64,000 nt of DNA from Planctomycetota bacterium (GTDB taxonomy: Bacteria; Planctomycetota; B15-G4), in contig JACKHP010000010.1 of NCBI GenBank assembly GCA_020638905.1, positions 1 to 64,000 of the forward strand, written 5' to 3'. Of this stretch, positions 24,651-33,863 are shown piece by piece; positions within the stretch are counted from its first letter, which is position 1, and each line of letters opens with the position of its first letter. The notes below the pieces were generated by a model. It did no database searches. It saw only the letters and a list, made by a program, of their open reading frames with translations, and was not told the origin of the DNA. The position numbers and the translations under genes were made by a program.

Positions 24651-24992
24651 ATGAGCGGTTCGGATCCGAAGGAAGGCAAGCGGCGCGGTGGTGCGCCACG
24701 CCGGCTGGGTGACATCCTCTCGAGCGTGCTCCAGAAGCGTGCCTGGGCCCGTCCGATGATGGCGGCCGGCCTGCAGGAGGCCTGGGAACGGGCCGCCGGG
24801 ACACGCTTGGCCGGACGGACGCGGGTCGCCCAATTCCGCGACGGAATCCTTACGATAGAGGTGGCTTCGTCCACGCTCCGGTACGAGCTCGAAGCCTTCT
24901 CGGGAGCCGGGCTCCTCGCCCGTCTCCAGCAGGATCCCGCCGCACCGCGGGTGACCCGCCTGCAGTTCCGCGTCGGAAGCACAACCGCATGA
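24651..24992 (+). CDS. DUF721 (DciA-like) protein
   Basis: 113 residues. The ATG at 24651 has a strong GGAGGGG site. Core features of the DUF721 family: a conserved helical start LGDILSSVLQKRAWARPMMAAGLQEAWERAAG, then TRVAQFRDGILTIEVASSTLRYELEAF and a short C-terminal strand. DUF721 includes DciA, which helps load the replicative helicase in bacteria lacking DnaC/DnaI. Its place between dnaN and gyrB, with four-base overlap to gyrB, supports a replication role. recF, usually found here, is absent. Confidence 0.86.
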   Translation: MSGSDPKEGKRRGGAPRRLGDILSSVLQKRAWARPMMAAGLQEAWERAAGTRLAGRTRVAQFRDGILTIEVASSTLRYELEAFSGAGLLARLQQDPAAPRVTRLQFRVGSTTA

Positions 24993-27385
24993 GCAAGACC
25001 TACGATTCCTCGTCGATCCAGGTCCTCGAGGGTCTCGAAGCCGTCCGCAAGCGCCCGGCGATGTACATCGGCGACACGTCGAGCAAGGGCCTGCACCACT
25101 GCGTCTTCGAGGTGGTCGACAACTCGATCGACGAGGCCCTCGCCGGCTACTGTTCGCGCATCGAGGTGATCATCAACGAGGACGGTTCGGTCACCGTGAT
25201 CGACGACGGCCGCGGCATCCCGGTCGACGTGCACCCGACCGAGAAGGTGCCGGCGGTCGAGGTGATCCTGTGCAAGCTGCACGCCGGAGGCAAGTTCGAC
25301 AAGGGCACCTACAAGGTCTCCGGCGGACTCCACGGCGTCGGCGTGAGCTGCGTGAACGCGCTCTCCGACCGGCTCACGGTCGAGATCACGCGCGACGGCG
25401 GCATGTGGGAGCAGACGTTCAGCAAGGGCAAGAAGACGACCGAGCTGCGCCGTACGGGCAACTCGTCGAAGCACGGCACCAAGCTGACCTTCCATCCCGA
25501 CGCGACGATCTTCGAGACAGTCGAGTTCTCGTACGAGGTGCTCGCCAAGCGCATGCGCGAGATGGCGTTCCTCATGGGACGCGTCGGCCTGGTCATCACG
25601 CTCGCCGACGAGCGCACGGGGCGTCGCGACGAGTACGTCTACCCGAACGGCCTCGAGGACTTCATCGCGTTCGTCAACGTGAGCAAGCAGCCGTTGCACG
25701 AGCAGGTGATCTCCGTCCACTCCGAGTGTCTCGACTCGCACGAGAACTCCGTCGAGATCGATCTCGCGCTCCAGTACAACGACACGTACCGCGAAGACGT
25801 CTACACCTTCGTCAACAACATCAACACGACCGAGGGCGGGACGCACCTCTCGGGCTTCCGCGCCGGGCTGACCCGCGCGCTGAACACGTTCGCGAAGAAG
25901 GACAACCTGCTCAAGCAGAACGAGCCGCAGCCCGGCGGCGACGACTTCCGCGAGGGCCTCGCGGCGATCCTGAGCGTCAAGCTCTCCGACCCGCAGTTCG
26001 AGAGCCAGACGAAGATCAAGCTGGGCAACCGCGAGGTCGAGGGTCTCGTGGCGTCCGCGGTGTTCGAGAAGCTCGACACGCTGTTCGAGGAGAACCCGGC
26101 GCTCGGCCGGGTGATCGTGAACAAGGCGTTGCTCGCCGCCCGCGCGCGCGAGGCGGCCCGCAAGCAGCGCGACCTCGTGCGTCGCAAGGGCGCCCTCGCG
26201 AGCGGCAACCTCCCGGGCAAGCTGGCCGACTGCCAGAGCAAGCAGCGCGACGAGACCGAGCTCTTCATCGTCGAGGGAGACAGCGCAGGCGGGACGGCGA
26301 AGAGCGCGCGCGACCGGGTCTTCCAGGCCATCCTGCCGCTGCGCGGCAAGATCCTGAACGTCGAGAAGGCGCGCCTCGACAAGATGCTGAACCACGAGGA
26401 GATCCAGGTGCTGATCCAGGCCCTGGGTGCGGGGTTCGGCTCCGACGAGTTCGACCTCGAGAAGCTGCGCTACGGCAAGATCATCATCATGACCGACGCA
26501 GACGTCGACGGCTCGCACATCCGCACGCTGCTGCTGACGTTCTTCTACCGGCAGATGCCGGAGCTCGTCTCCAGGGGACGCATCTACATCGCCGAGCCGC
26601 CGCTCTACAAGCTGCGGCACAAGCGCAACGAGCGCTACATCGTCGACGAGTTCGACCTCAAGAAGGCCCTGCTCGAGATCTCGCTCGGACACTCGAGCAT
26701 CAAGCGCCTCGGCGAGAAGGCCGGACCCGAGATCATCGAGGGCGAGACGCTGCGCGAGTTCGTCGACGCCCTCCTCGACCTCGGCCGCTACGAAGAGCCG
26801 TTCGTGCTCGGCAAGCGCGGCCTGTCCTTCGAGGACTACCTGCGTCGCGGCGCGGGCGGCTCGTTCCCGCGGCACGCGGTGATCGACCTCGAGGGCTTGG
26901 TCACGACCTTCGCCGACGACGACTCGTTCCACGAGCACCTCGACGCGCTCCCCGAGGAGAGCCGCGAAGCGCTGACAACCGTCGACTTCCACCAAGCCGA
27001 CGAGATCGCGCGTGCGACCAAGCGTCTGACCACGCTCGGGTTGACCCTCGAGGACTACCTCCACGGCGGCGGCGAGCCGCGCTTCTCGGTGCTGATCGAC
27101 GAGAAGGAGTACCCGGCCGACAACCTGCGCGTGGTGGTCGACACGATGCGTCGCGTGGCCGAGGAGAGCGTCGACATCCAGCGCTACAAGGGTCTCGGCG
27201 AGATGAACGCCGAGCAGCTCTGGGAATCGACCATGGACCCGACGCGCCGCACGCTGCACCTGGTGGCGCTCGAGGACGAGGTGGCGGCCGACAACCTGTT
27301 CTCGATCCTGATGGGCACGCAGGTCGAGCCGCGTCGCGCGTTCATCGAGAAGCACGCCCTCGAGGTGCGCAACCTCGACGTCTGA
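24989..27385 (+). CDS. gyrB: DNA gyrase subunit B
   Basis: ATPase and TOPRIM subunit of gyrase. 798 residues (typical for the family). GHKL ATPase motifs: EVVDNSIDEALAGYC, VIDDGRGIPVDVHP, GGLHGVGVSCVNAL; transducer with QTKIKLGN; TOPRIM with ELFIVEGDSAGG and MTDADVDGSHIRTLLLTFFYR; C-terminus YKGLGEMNAEQLWESTMDP. Compared with E. coli it has an altered insertion between TOPRIM and the tail (about 560-690). ATG overlaps the DUF721 stop (ATGA). gyrA lies far away at 55.6 kb. Confidence 0.97.
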   Translation: MSKTYDSSSIQVLEGLEAVRKRPAMYIGDTSSKGLHHCVFEVVDNSIDEALAGYCSRIEVIINEDGSVTVIDDGRGIPVDVHPTEKVPAVEVILCKLHAGGKFDKGTYKVSGGLHGVGVSCVNALSDRLTVEITRDGGMWEQTFSKGKKTTELRRTGNSSKHGTKLTFHPDATIFETVEFSYEVLAKRMREMAFLMGRVGLVITLADERTGRRDEYVYPNGLEDFIAFVNVSKQPLHEQVISVHSECLDSHENSVEIDLALQYNDTYREDVYTFVNNINTTEGGTHLSGFRAGLTRALNTFAKKDNLLKQNEPQPGGDDFREGLAAILSVKLSDPQFESQTKIKLGNREVEGLVASAVFEKLDTLFEENPALGRVIVNKALLAARAREAARKQRDLVRRKGALASGNLPGKLADCQSKQRDETELFIVEGDSAGGTAKSARDRVFQAILPLRGKILNVEKARLDKMLNHEEIQVLIQALGAGFGSDEFDLEKLRYGKIIIMTDADVDGSHIRTLLLTFFYRQMPELVSRGRIYIAEPPLYKLRHKRNERYIVDEFDLKKALLEISLGHSSIKRLGEKAGPEIIEGETLREFVDALLDLGRYEEPFVLGKRGLSFEDYLRRGAGGSFPRHAVIDLEGLVTTFADDDSFHEHLDALPEESREALTTVDFHQADEIARATKRLTTLGLTLEDYLHGGGEPRFSVLIDEKEYPADNLRVVVDTMRRVAEESVDIQRYKGLGEMNAEQLWESTMDPTRRTLHLVALEDEVAADNLFSILMGTQVEPRRAFIEKHALEVRNLDV

Positions 27386-27471
27386 GCGGGGCCGCGATCG
27401 GTACGCCGACGGGGGCTCCCCGGCCCGGGTCGCGGCGGCTCACGCGCGACGACGACCGCGGCGATCGCCTC

Positions 27472-27933
27472 TCAGGGACGGTCGGCCTCGTCGGCCTCTC
27501 CCGGCTCGGCGTCGACGTGTGCGTCCTCGGTCGAGGCGTCGTCGGACGCGCCGGCGTCGGATGCCGTCGCGTCGGACGCGGTGCCCGCCTCGCGCCTGGC
27601 GCGCTCCTCGCGCACGGTGTCGCGCGCCGGGTCGACGCCCTGATCGGTGACGTCGCTCGGCGGCGGGAGCCGCTGCGCAGGACGTCCCAGCCCGCGCACC
27701 GCGGCGTCGACGTCGCGGATCTCGTCGTGCACGTCGCGGATGTCCGGGTGGCGCCCCAGATCGGGACGGTTCAGCTCGCGTCCGAGGTCCTGGGCCATGC
27801 CGCGCACCTTGCCGACCATGCGGGCCGTCTTGCGCGCCACGTCGGGAAGGTCGCCGCCGAACAGCATCACGGCCACGACGAGCACCACCAGCAGCTCGAA
27901 GGTCCCGATGTTGAGGAAGGCGAGCAACGTCAT
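27472..27933 (-). CDS. Twin-arginine translocase TatA/TatB-family protein
   Basis: Membrane subunit of the Tat pathway, which exports folded proteins. 153 residues from ATG 27933. N-terminal membrane helix NIGTFELLVVLVVAVMLFGG, the hinge LPDVARKTARMVGKVRGM and an amphipathic helix, then a long acidic, low-complexity tail (Ala/Asp/Ser repeats). The Phe-Gly hinge and FELLVV are typical of TatA; the long helix resembles TatB. An upstream GTG at 27948 is possible. No tatC is adjacent. It is the last gene of the kdsD-lptD run, 79 bp after lptD. Confidence 0.85.
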   Translation of the reverse strand: MTLLAFLNIGTFELLVVLVVAVMLFGGDLPDVARKTARMVGKVRGMAQDLGRELNRPDLGRHPDIRDVHDEIRDVDAAVRGLGRPAQRLPPPSDVTDQGVDPARDTVREERARREAGTASDATASDAGASDDASTEDAHVDAEPGEADEADRP

Positions 27934-28012
27934 CGGAGAGGGGCGCACGGAGGGTGCGAGGGACAGGGCTGCCGACCGAATCGGCCGAGGCCGCGGGTCG
28001 GAGCCATGAGCA

Positions 28013-30367
28013 TCACCGGATCCTACCCAGTTCGTCCAGCAGGCTCTCGGACTGGTCGACCAGCACCGAGGGCCGCATGCGCAGCGTGACGCGCCGTTCT
28101 CCCTCGCGGCTGCCGTCGACCGTGCTCACGCCGCGGCGTTCGCTGAGTTCGATGTCGATCAGCCAGCGGTGTGCGCGCTCGCGGAACACGAGCGCCTGGC
28201 GAGCCGTCTGGTGCAGGACGAGGTCCTCCTGCAGGAACCAGGCGACGGTCCACTTGGGCGAGACGTCCCAGGCGACACCCACGGTGCCGAAGTTCGAGTG
28301 CGCCGGCGCCTGGTCGACCTTGTTGTTCGCGAGCAGGAAGCGACCGTTGTCGGCGAAGCTGTTCGAATACGAGGCGAACGAACGGTCGAGGTTCCTGTCG
28401 TGCGAGTCGACCTCGCCGCGCCAGGTCACCGACGCCTGACGCAGGCCAAAGATGTCCGCCCCAGGACGCCAGCGCACGTCGAAGCGCACCGGGCCGACGG
28501 TGCGGCCCTCCTGCGTGGTGACGATCGTCCCGCTGCCCGGCGGCACCTCGTCGTACACGGTCACGAGGTTGTCGCGGTCTTCGTGGGGATAGAACGGCAC
28601 CGTGACGTCGGTGTCGAGCACCGTGGCCACCGCCCCGCGCTGGTGCGTCTGGACGCGGTGCCGCAGCCCGACGAGGAAGGCCGAGCGGTCGCGCAGCGTC
28701 TCGGTCTGGTCGATCGCGATCAGCTCGTCGGGCTGGTGGTTCACCTCGAGCACCGCGTCGTAGCCCACCCGCGGCTCGAGGATCTGGCGCACGCCGTGGA
28801 AGTTCCAGACGTCGCTCATGGCGTCGCCGGTGCCCGAGTAGGTGCGCGACCAGGCCGCGCCCGCGAGCAGCGCACCGCGCACGATGCCACCCTGGTCGAC
28901 GGTGTCCTCGAAGCCGGTCACGTCCCAGCCCGTGTTCACCTGGACGCGGTCGCCGAGCACGTCGGTGTCCCAGACGAGATCGCCCACGCTGCCGGCGCGC
29001 GTGTTCCAGCCCGTGTCGAGGGTGTCGTCGGGCGACGCGAGCCGCGCGCGGCTGACGAACTCGCGGCGCGTCAGGTGCGCCGTCCCGAACGGCGTCTCGA
29101 CGGGCTCGCCCATGCGTCGGTGGACGACCTCGGGCAGGTACTCGTCCTGGGTCTGCCAGCCGTTCAGGCGCCAGCGGCCGAGCACCGAGATCGCGTCGTT
29201 GTCGTGCACGTCGCGATAGTTGACGTAGGTCTCCTGCTCCTTGCCGCGGCGGGCTTCGTCCTCGTAGTACTCGCGCAGGTAGCCGGGATCGGAGAGGTGG
29301 CTGAACTCGACGTCGACCGTGCGGTCCTCGTCGATCTTCGTGCGGTGCCGCAGGTCGAAGCGGCCGCGCGTGTGGTCCTCGACGGGGACGTCGAGGTCGT
29401 CGACCTCGGCGGTGTCGTGGATGTACGAGAAGAAGACGCGTCCCTCGGACGACTCGCCCTGGTACGTGAGCGAGGGTTCGACGAACACGCCGCGCTTGGA
29501 GTAGTTGTCGAGGCGCGCCTCCCAGGCGCCGCGCACCGGGCCGTCCATGCCGAGCGAGTCGGCCAGGTTCGTCAGGAATTCGTCGGCGTCGGCGCCCCAC
29601 AGCGTGCTGATCTCGGTGCCGAAGCGCCGCGACGTCCCGAACCCGACGCTCTTGATCGGCGGACGGTCGCGGTCGACGTTCAGGTGCAGTCCCGGGAACC
29701 ACAGCAGCGGGACGTCGGCCACCTCGAACGTGTTGCCGCCGGTGTGCAGCACGCGTCCCGCAGGGGTCGGGACGATGCGCGCCCAGGGCGTGGTGAGCGC
29801 CCAGTGCGCGTGGGCGTACTCGCACGTCGTGTACTGCAGGCCCTCCATCTCGCGCACGCCGTTGCCCAGGTCGCGCATGAGCTCGTAGCGCACGATGAAC
29901 GGCTCGTCCTTGGCCGTCAGGTGCCAGCTGCCCTCGAGCACCGACATGCGGCCCGTGACGTTGTCGACGTGGATCGACGAGGCACCGAGGATCGTCTCGT
30001 CGCGGTCTTCGAGCGAGACGTCGCCGTCGACGAAGAACTCGAGCACGCGGCTGCCGGGGAAGACGGTGCCGCCCGCCGGCGCCTCGACGTCGGACGCGGC
30101 GGACGCGCCGCGCCGCAGCACGACCACGAGCGTGTCGGCCAGCATGTGACGCGTCCCCTGCTCGACCTCGACGCCGTCGAGGAAGACGACGACCAGCCGG
30201 TCGGGGTCGTCGGGATCGGGGAAGCCGAACTGGGAGCCGAGCTGATGGACGGTCACCGCCTGGCCACCGTCGAACGACAGCCCGTCGTCCTGCGCCGCGA
30301 GGGACGTGCCCGCGCCGAGCAGCAGCGCGCCGACGAGCGCCGTCCGTCGCCAGTCGCCCGCGCGCAT
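28013..30367 (-). CDS. lptD: LptD-like LPS-assembly outer-membrane protein
   Basis: Outer-membrane beta-barrel that inserts LPS. 784 residues from ATG 30367 (GGGAG upstream), after a signal peptide RRTALVGALLLGAGTSLAAQ. An OstA-like N-terminal domain with repeated D-x-I/V strand pattern is followed by a barrel domain containing SHLSDPGYLREYYEDEARRGK, close to the LptD motif around SDPxYLREF, and alternating aromatic strand ends up to the C-terminus. Only scattered cysteines are present, so the disulfide system of E. coli LptD is not evident. It follows the LptC/LptA-like gene and the Kdo genes in the same direction, supporting the role. Confidence 0.85.
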   Translation of the reverse strand: MRAGDWRRTALVGALLLGAGTSLAAQDDGLSFDGGQAVTVHQLGSQFGFPDPDDPDRLVVVFLDGVEVEQGTRHMLADTLVVVLRRGASAASDVEAPAGGTVFPGSRVLEFFVDGDVSLEDRDETILGASSIHVDNVTGRMSVLEGSWHLTAKDEPFIVRYELMRDLGNGVREMEGLQYTTCEYAHAHWALTTPWARIVPTPAGRVLHTGGNTFEVADVPLLWFPGLHLNVDRDRPPIKSVGFGTSRRFGTEISTLWGADADEFLTNLADSLGMDGPVRGAWEARLDNYSKRGVFVEPSLTYQGESSEGRVFFSYIHDTAEVDDLDVPVEDHTRGRFDLRHRTKIDEDRTVDVEFSHLSDPGYLREYYEDEARRGKEQETYVNYRDVHDNDAISVLGRWRLNGWQTQDEYLPEVVHRRMGEPVETPFGTAHLTRREFVSRARLASPDDTLDTGWNTRAGSVGDLVWDTDVLGDRVQVNTGWDVTGFEDTVDQGGIVRGALLAGAAWSRTYSGTGDAMSDVWNFHGVRQILEPRVGYDAVLEVNHQPDELIAIDQTETLRDRSAFLVGLRHRVQTHQRGAVATVLDTDVTVPFYPHEDRDNLVTVYDEVPPGSGTIVTTQEGRTVGPVRFDVRWRPGADIFGLRQASVTWRGEVDSHDRNLDRSFASYSNSFADNGRFLLANNKVDQAPAHSNFGTVGVAWDVSPKWTVAWFLQEDLVLHQTARQALVFRERAHRWLIDIELSERRGVSTVDGSREGERRVTLRMRPSVLVDQSESLLDELGRIR

Positions 30368-30497
30368 GTGTCTCCCGCCGATGGACCTCGTCGTGCCGCC
30401 GCCAGCGGAGCATGGTCCGGCGTGCGCCACGCGAGTCAAGCCGCGGTCATGCGCGACGCGTCCGGACACCGGGCTCGGCCGGGACGGAGCGCGCGGC

Positions 30498-33344
30498 TCA
30501 TCCATCCGCGGGAGTCCCGGGCAGCTCGACGACGGCGTGCGGCACCTTCCAGCGTTCGGCGCGCGGCCAGATCTCGACACGCGGCGCGCTCATGCCGCCG
30601 GTGATGCCGGCGAAGCGGCAGTCTCCGTCGAGCACCAGGTGGTCGTCGCGCACGTCGAAGCTGACGCCGTCGGCCTCGGCGACCAGGTTTCCCGCGGTCA
30701 CCACGACGCGTCCCACGGCGTCGGCGAAGAGCAGCGCACCGGTGGCGTCGGTGACCGCCTGCAGGCGTCCCTCGGGACCGGTCACGAGCACCGTGAGGTC
30801 GTCCCCGACGCGATGCTCGAGCCGCACCTTGCCCGCGAGCACGGCGGTGTGGGCGGCGCGATCGAGGACGAGACCGTCGGCGCGCGCGGTCCACGATCCG
30901 GCCGGCGTGGCGCGTGAGAGGAGGACCGCGGTCGTGGCCTCGAGCCGCTGGGCCTCGCCGTCGACGCCGCGCAGCAGGAGCACGCGACCGGCGGCCTCGA
31001 GGCGCTCTCCGCCGGCACCCTCGATCCGGGCCGGGCCGGAGAGTTCGACGCGCCCACGGGCGTCGTCGATGGCGATGCGGGAGCCCGAGATCGCGTCGCC
31101 GAGCGCGTTCCGTCCGCTCACGCCGCCGGCCAGCGAGCCGTGCGCCGGATGCTCGTCGTCCTGCGCCGGGAACCACTCGAGCGGACCGCCGCCGCGCAGC
31201 TCGTCGAGCAGGGCGCCGTCGGGCGCGCGGCGCACCACGAGCACGTCGCGCGCGAGCCCGAGCCGTCCCGCCACGTCGTCGACGTCGAGCCCCGTGCCCT
31301 CGGCCGAGAGGCCGGGTTCGTCGTAGCGGACGAAGCCCGGCGAGCTCGCGACGAGGTGTCCGTCGACGCGTCGCGCGAGGAGTTCGTCGCCGCTCAGCGA
31401 GCCCCCCTCGGGCCGCTGCAGGCGCGCGTTCCCGAGCAGGTGGATCGAGCTGCGTTCGGCGTCGACCTCGACCCGATCGGCCGCGAGCGTCGAGCCGTCG
31501 GTCCCCACGCCCGTGACCGGACCGTGCAGCACTCCGTGTCCCGCGCCCGCCTGCGCGTCGTCGCGGGACGCGTCGGCGTCGCGCGATCCGGGCGGGAGCC
31601 ACCAGGTGAGACCGTCCGGGGAGCGCAGCGTGTCGACCCGTCCGTCGTCGTCGTGCAGTTCGAGCACGGCGTCGCGCGCGAGGTCGAGCCGGCGCTCGGT
31701 CTCGTCGGCGCGCATGTCGTCGCCGACGATCACGAGACCCTCGCGCTCGATGCGCACCCGGCCGGGTGCGAGCACGAGCCCGCTCGTGAGGTCGACGCGC
31801 TCGGTGTCGAGCCAGGTGGGTGGATCTCCGGCGTCGCGCAGCTCGACACGCACGGCGCCGCGGGCGGAGAGGGATCCGACCAGTCCCTGGTCGAGCCCGA
31901 GCACGAGCGTGTCGGACTCGATGTGGCGCTGCGCCGCGCGCCGTGGGACGTCGACGACCACGCGCCCCGCGAGGGTCGCTCGCGACGTCGGTCCGTCGAA
32001 CGTCACCTCGGAGCACGCCATCGTCGAACCGTCGGGCAGGCGCGCCGTGACCGGGCCCGCGAGGTGCGCGAGGGTCGTCGCCAGCCCTCCCTCGCGCGGC
32101 AGGTCGGCCTCGAGGGCGGAGGCCTGCACGACGAGTCCGGCGGCGGGCGACGCCGCGTCGGCGGCGGCCTGGAGCACGAACTCGGAACCCACGACGAGGT
32201 GCCGTGTGCGATCGTCCCAGCGCCAGGCGCGGCCGGTGACGCGGAAGCCGGGGTGCTCGAGCACGACCTGTCCCGCGGCGACGAGCTCGTCACCCAGCGA
32301 GCGGATCTCCGCGGTGCGCAGGCTGGAGAGGTTGCCGTCGGCGTCCTCGAGCAGGACGGTCACACCGCCCTCGGCCTCCGAGAGCGAGAGGCCTGATTCG
32401 CCACCCAGCGCGAGCACGATGCGTTCGGCCTGCAGCGCACGCGAGGCCCCGTCCTCGGCCAGACGCACCTCGGCGGCGCCCACGAGCGTCACCGCGCTCG
32501 CGTCGGCCAGAAGCTCCATGCGCGACGCGGCGAGGCTGCCGCCGCTCGTCGACGTGCCCGTCACGGGACCGAGCAGCTCGCCCCAGCCGCGACCTCCGCC
32601 CTCGAGCGGGACGTGCCAGGTCAGGCTGCTCGCCAGGAGCGTGACCTCGGGAGCCCCGCCGGCCGCCGGGAGCTCGATGACCACGTCGCTCTCCAGCGTG
32701 AAGAGGCCCGTGGTCGTGTCGGAGTGCAGGTGGTGGCCTGTGATGACGAGCGCACCCCACGCGAGCGTCACGAGGCCCGGCGCGTCGGCCGTCTGTCCCT
32801 CGACGCGCAGCTCGTCGGTGTCGAGGCGCACGCTCTCGCCCGAGCCCAGCGGGAGCTCGCCGTGCACGTGGCCGCGCAGCGCGAACGCGTCGGGCCCGGA
32901 CTTGTCGACGTCCACCTGCTGCGGTCCCACGGCCGAGCCGATGCCGAAGAACACGCCGGTGTCGGCGTTCAGGTGACCGCGCTCGCTCCGATCGCGCACG
33001 TCGAGGAAGGTGATCACCGGCTCGTCCATCTCGAGGTCGCCGGCGGGCGTCGGACGCCCGTTCTTCAGCGCCACGCGCAGGTCGGAGCGTTCCTCGAGGC
33101 GCCCCGGGGCGACCTCGACCACGCGCGTGCGCTCGAACTCGAACTCGCGCAGCTCGACCTGGGTCTGCGTCCCGGTCTTCTCGTCGACCACGCCCAGGGT
33201 GCCGGAGCGGGCGTCGGCCGGCTGCGACTTGCCCAGGATCGGTCCCTTGGGCGCGTCGGCCTCGTCGGACAGCAGGACGAGCAGCAGCACGCCGCCGCCC
33301 GCCAGCACGACGAACGAGGCGAGGCGCCTCAGCTTCGGCGTCAC
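30498..33344 (-). CDS. Very long LptC/LptA-like periplasmic bridge protein, 948 aa
   Basis: Starts with GTG at 33344 overlapping the kdsC stop (GTGA). The first 26 residues form one membrane anchor (FVVLAGGGVLLLVLLSD), as in LptC. The rest reads as many beta-strand repeats of OstA/LptA type: LEMDEPVITFLDVRD, LRVEGQTADAPGLVTL, RVEVDAERSSIHLLGNARL, VIVGDDMRADETERRLDLARDAVLEL, ending LDGDCRFAGITGG. E. coli LptC is 191 and LptA 185 residues, so this chain could span the periplasm alone. It lies between kdsC and lptD. Repeat counting from sequence alone is approximate, perhaps six to eight OstA units. Confidence 0.78.
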   Translation of the reverse strand: MTPKLRRLASFVVLAGGGVLLLVLLSDEADAPKGPILGKSQPADARSGTLGVVDEKTGTQTQVELREFEFERTRVVEVAPGRLEERSDLRVALKNGRPTPAGDLEMDEPVITFLDVRDRSERGHLNADTGVFFGIGSAVGPQQVDVDKSGPDAFALRGHVHGELPLGSGESVRLDTDELRVEGQTADAPGLVTLAWGALVITGHHLHSDTTTGLFTLESDVVIELPAAGGAPEVTLLASSLTWHVPLEGGGRGWGELLGPVTGTSTSGGSLAASRMELLADASAVTLVGAAEVRLAEDGASRALQAERIVLALGGESGLSLSEAEGGVTVLLEDADGNLSSLRTAEIRSLGDELVAAGQVVLEHPGFRVTGRAWRWDDRTRHLVVGSEFVLQAAADAASPAAGLVVQASALEADLPREGGLATTLAHLAGPVTARLPDGSTMACSEVTFDGPTSRATLAGRVVVDVPRRAAQRHIESDTLVLGLDQGLVGSLSARGAVRVELRDAGDPPTWLDTERVDLTSGLVLAPGRVRIEREGLVIVGDDMRADETERRLDLARDAVLELHDDDGRVDTLRSPDGLTWWLPPGSRDADASRDDAQAGAGHGVLHGPVTGVGTDGSTLAADRVEVDAERSSIHLLGNARLQRPEGGSLSGDELLARRVDGHLVASSPGFVRYDEPGLSAEGTGLDVDDVAGRLGLARDVLVVRRAPDGALLDELRGGGPLEWFPAQDDEHPAHGSLAGGVSGRNALGDAISGSRIAIDDARGRVELSGPARIEGAGGERLEAAGRVLLLRGVDGEAQRLEATTAVLLSRATPAGSWTARADGLVLDRAAHTAVLAGKVRLEHRVGDDLTVLVTGPEGRLQAVTDATGALLFADAVGRVVVTAGNLVAEADGVSFDVRDDHLVLDGDCRFAGITGGMSAPRVEIWPRAERWKVPHAVVELPGTPADG

Positions 33345-33847
33345 AGCAGACGCTCCAGGAGCGAGCTCCACTCGCCGCGCTCCCGGAGCACGTGCTCGAC
33401 GAGGTCGCGCACCGCGCCGTGGCCGCCGCGCGAGGGGGCGATCCAGTCGACGCACTCGCGTACGTCGCGCACCGCGTCGGAGGGACAGGCCGAGAAGCCC
33501 GCCGCGCGCAGCATCGGCAGGTCGGGCAGGTCGTCGCCCATGGCGACGGTCTGGGCGAGCGGGACGCCGAAGTGCGCGCAGACCTCGTCGAGGGCGCGGG
33601 CCTTGTCGCGCACCTGCTCCCAGATGCGCGGGATGCGCAGCTCACGTGCCCGGCGCCGGACGGCCTCGCCGCCGCGTCCGGTGAGGAACGTGGCGTGGTA
33701 GCCGGCGTCGCGCCAGAGCGCGAGACCCGCGCCGTCCTTGGTCGAGAAGGCCTTCAGCTCCTCGTCGCCCCCCAGCATGATCGTGCCGTCGGTGAGGACG
33801 CCGTCGACGTCGAGCACGATCAGGCGCAGGTCGGAGGTGGCGCTCAT
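33341..33847 (-). CDS. kdsC: 3-deoxy-D-manno-octulosonate 8-phosphate phosphatase KdsC
   Basis: HAD phosphatase making free Kdo from Kdo-8-P, for LPS inner core. 168 residues, no cap domain, as usual for KdsC. Motif I LIVLDVDGVLTDGTIML, FSTKDGAGLALW, motif II FLTGRGGEAVRRRA, Lys in RDKARALDEV and motif IV MGDDLPDLPML. It lies 16 bp after kdsD and its stop overlaps the bridge protein GTG. Confidence 0.94.
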   Translation of the reverse strand: MSATSDLRLIVLDVDGVLTDGTIMLGGDEELKAFSTKDGAGLALWRDAGYHATFLTGRGGEAVRRRARELRIPRIWEQVRDKARALDEVCAHFGVPLAQTVAMGDDLPDLPMLRAAGFSACPSDAVRDVRECVDWIAPSRGGHGAVRDLVEHVLRERGEWSSLLERLL

Positions 33848-33863
33848 GGGCTCGCCGCGCCGG

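Noticed and set aside
24536..28089. Two ~939-codon open frames around gyrB (minus 24536-27355, plus 25270-28089)
   Set aside because: Shadows of gyrB; low-complexity Arg/His/Leu composition and no motifs.
28169..30604. 811-codon plus-strand frame opposite lptD
   Set aside because: Antisense shadow; lptD on the minus strand has a signal peptide, ribosome-binding site and family motifs.
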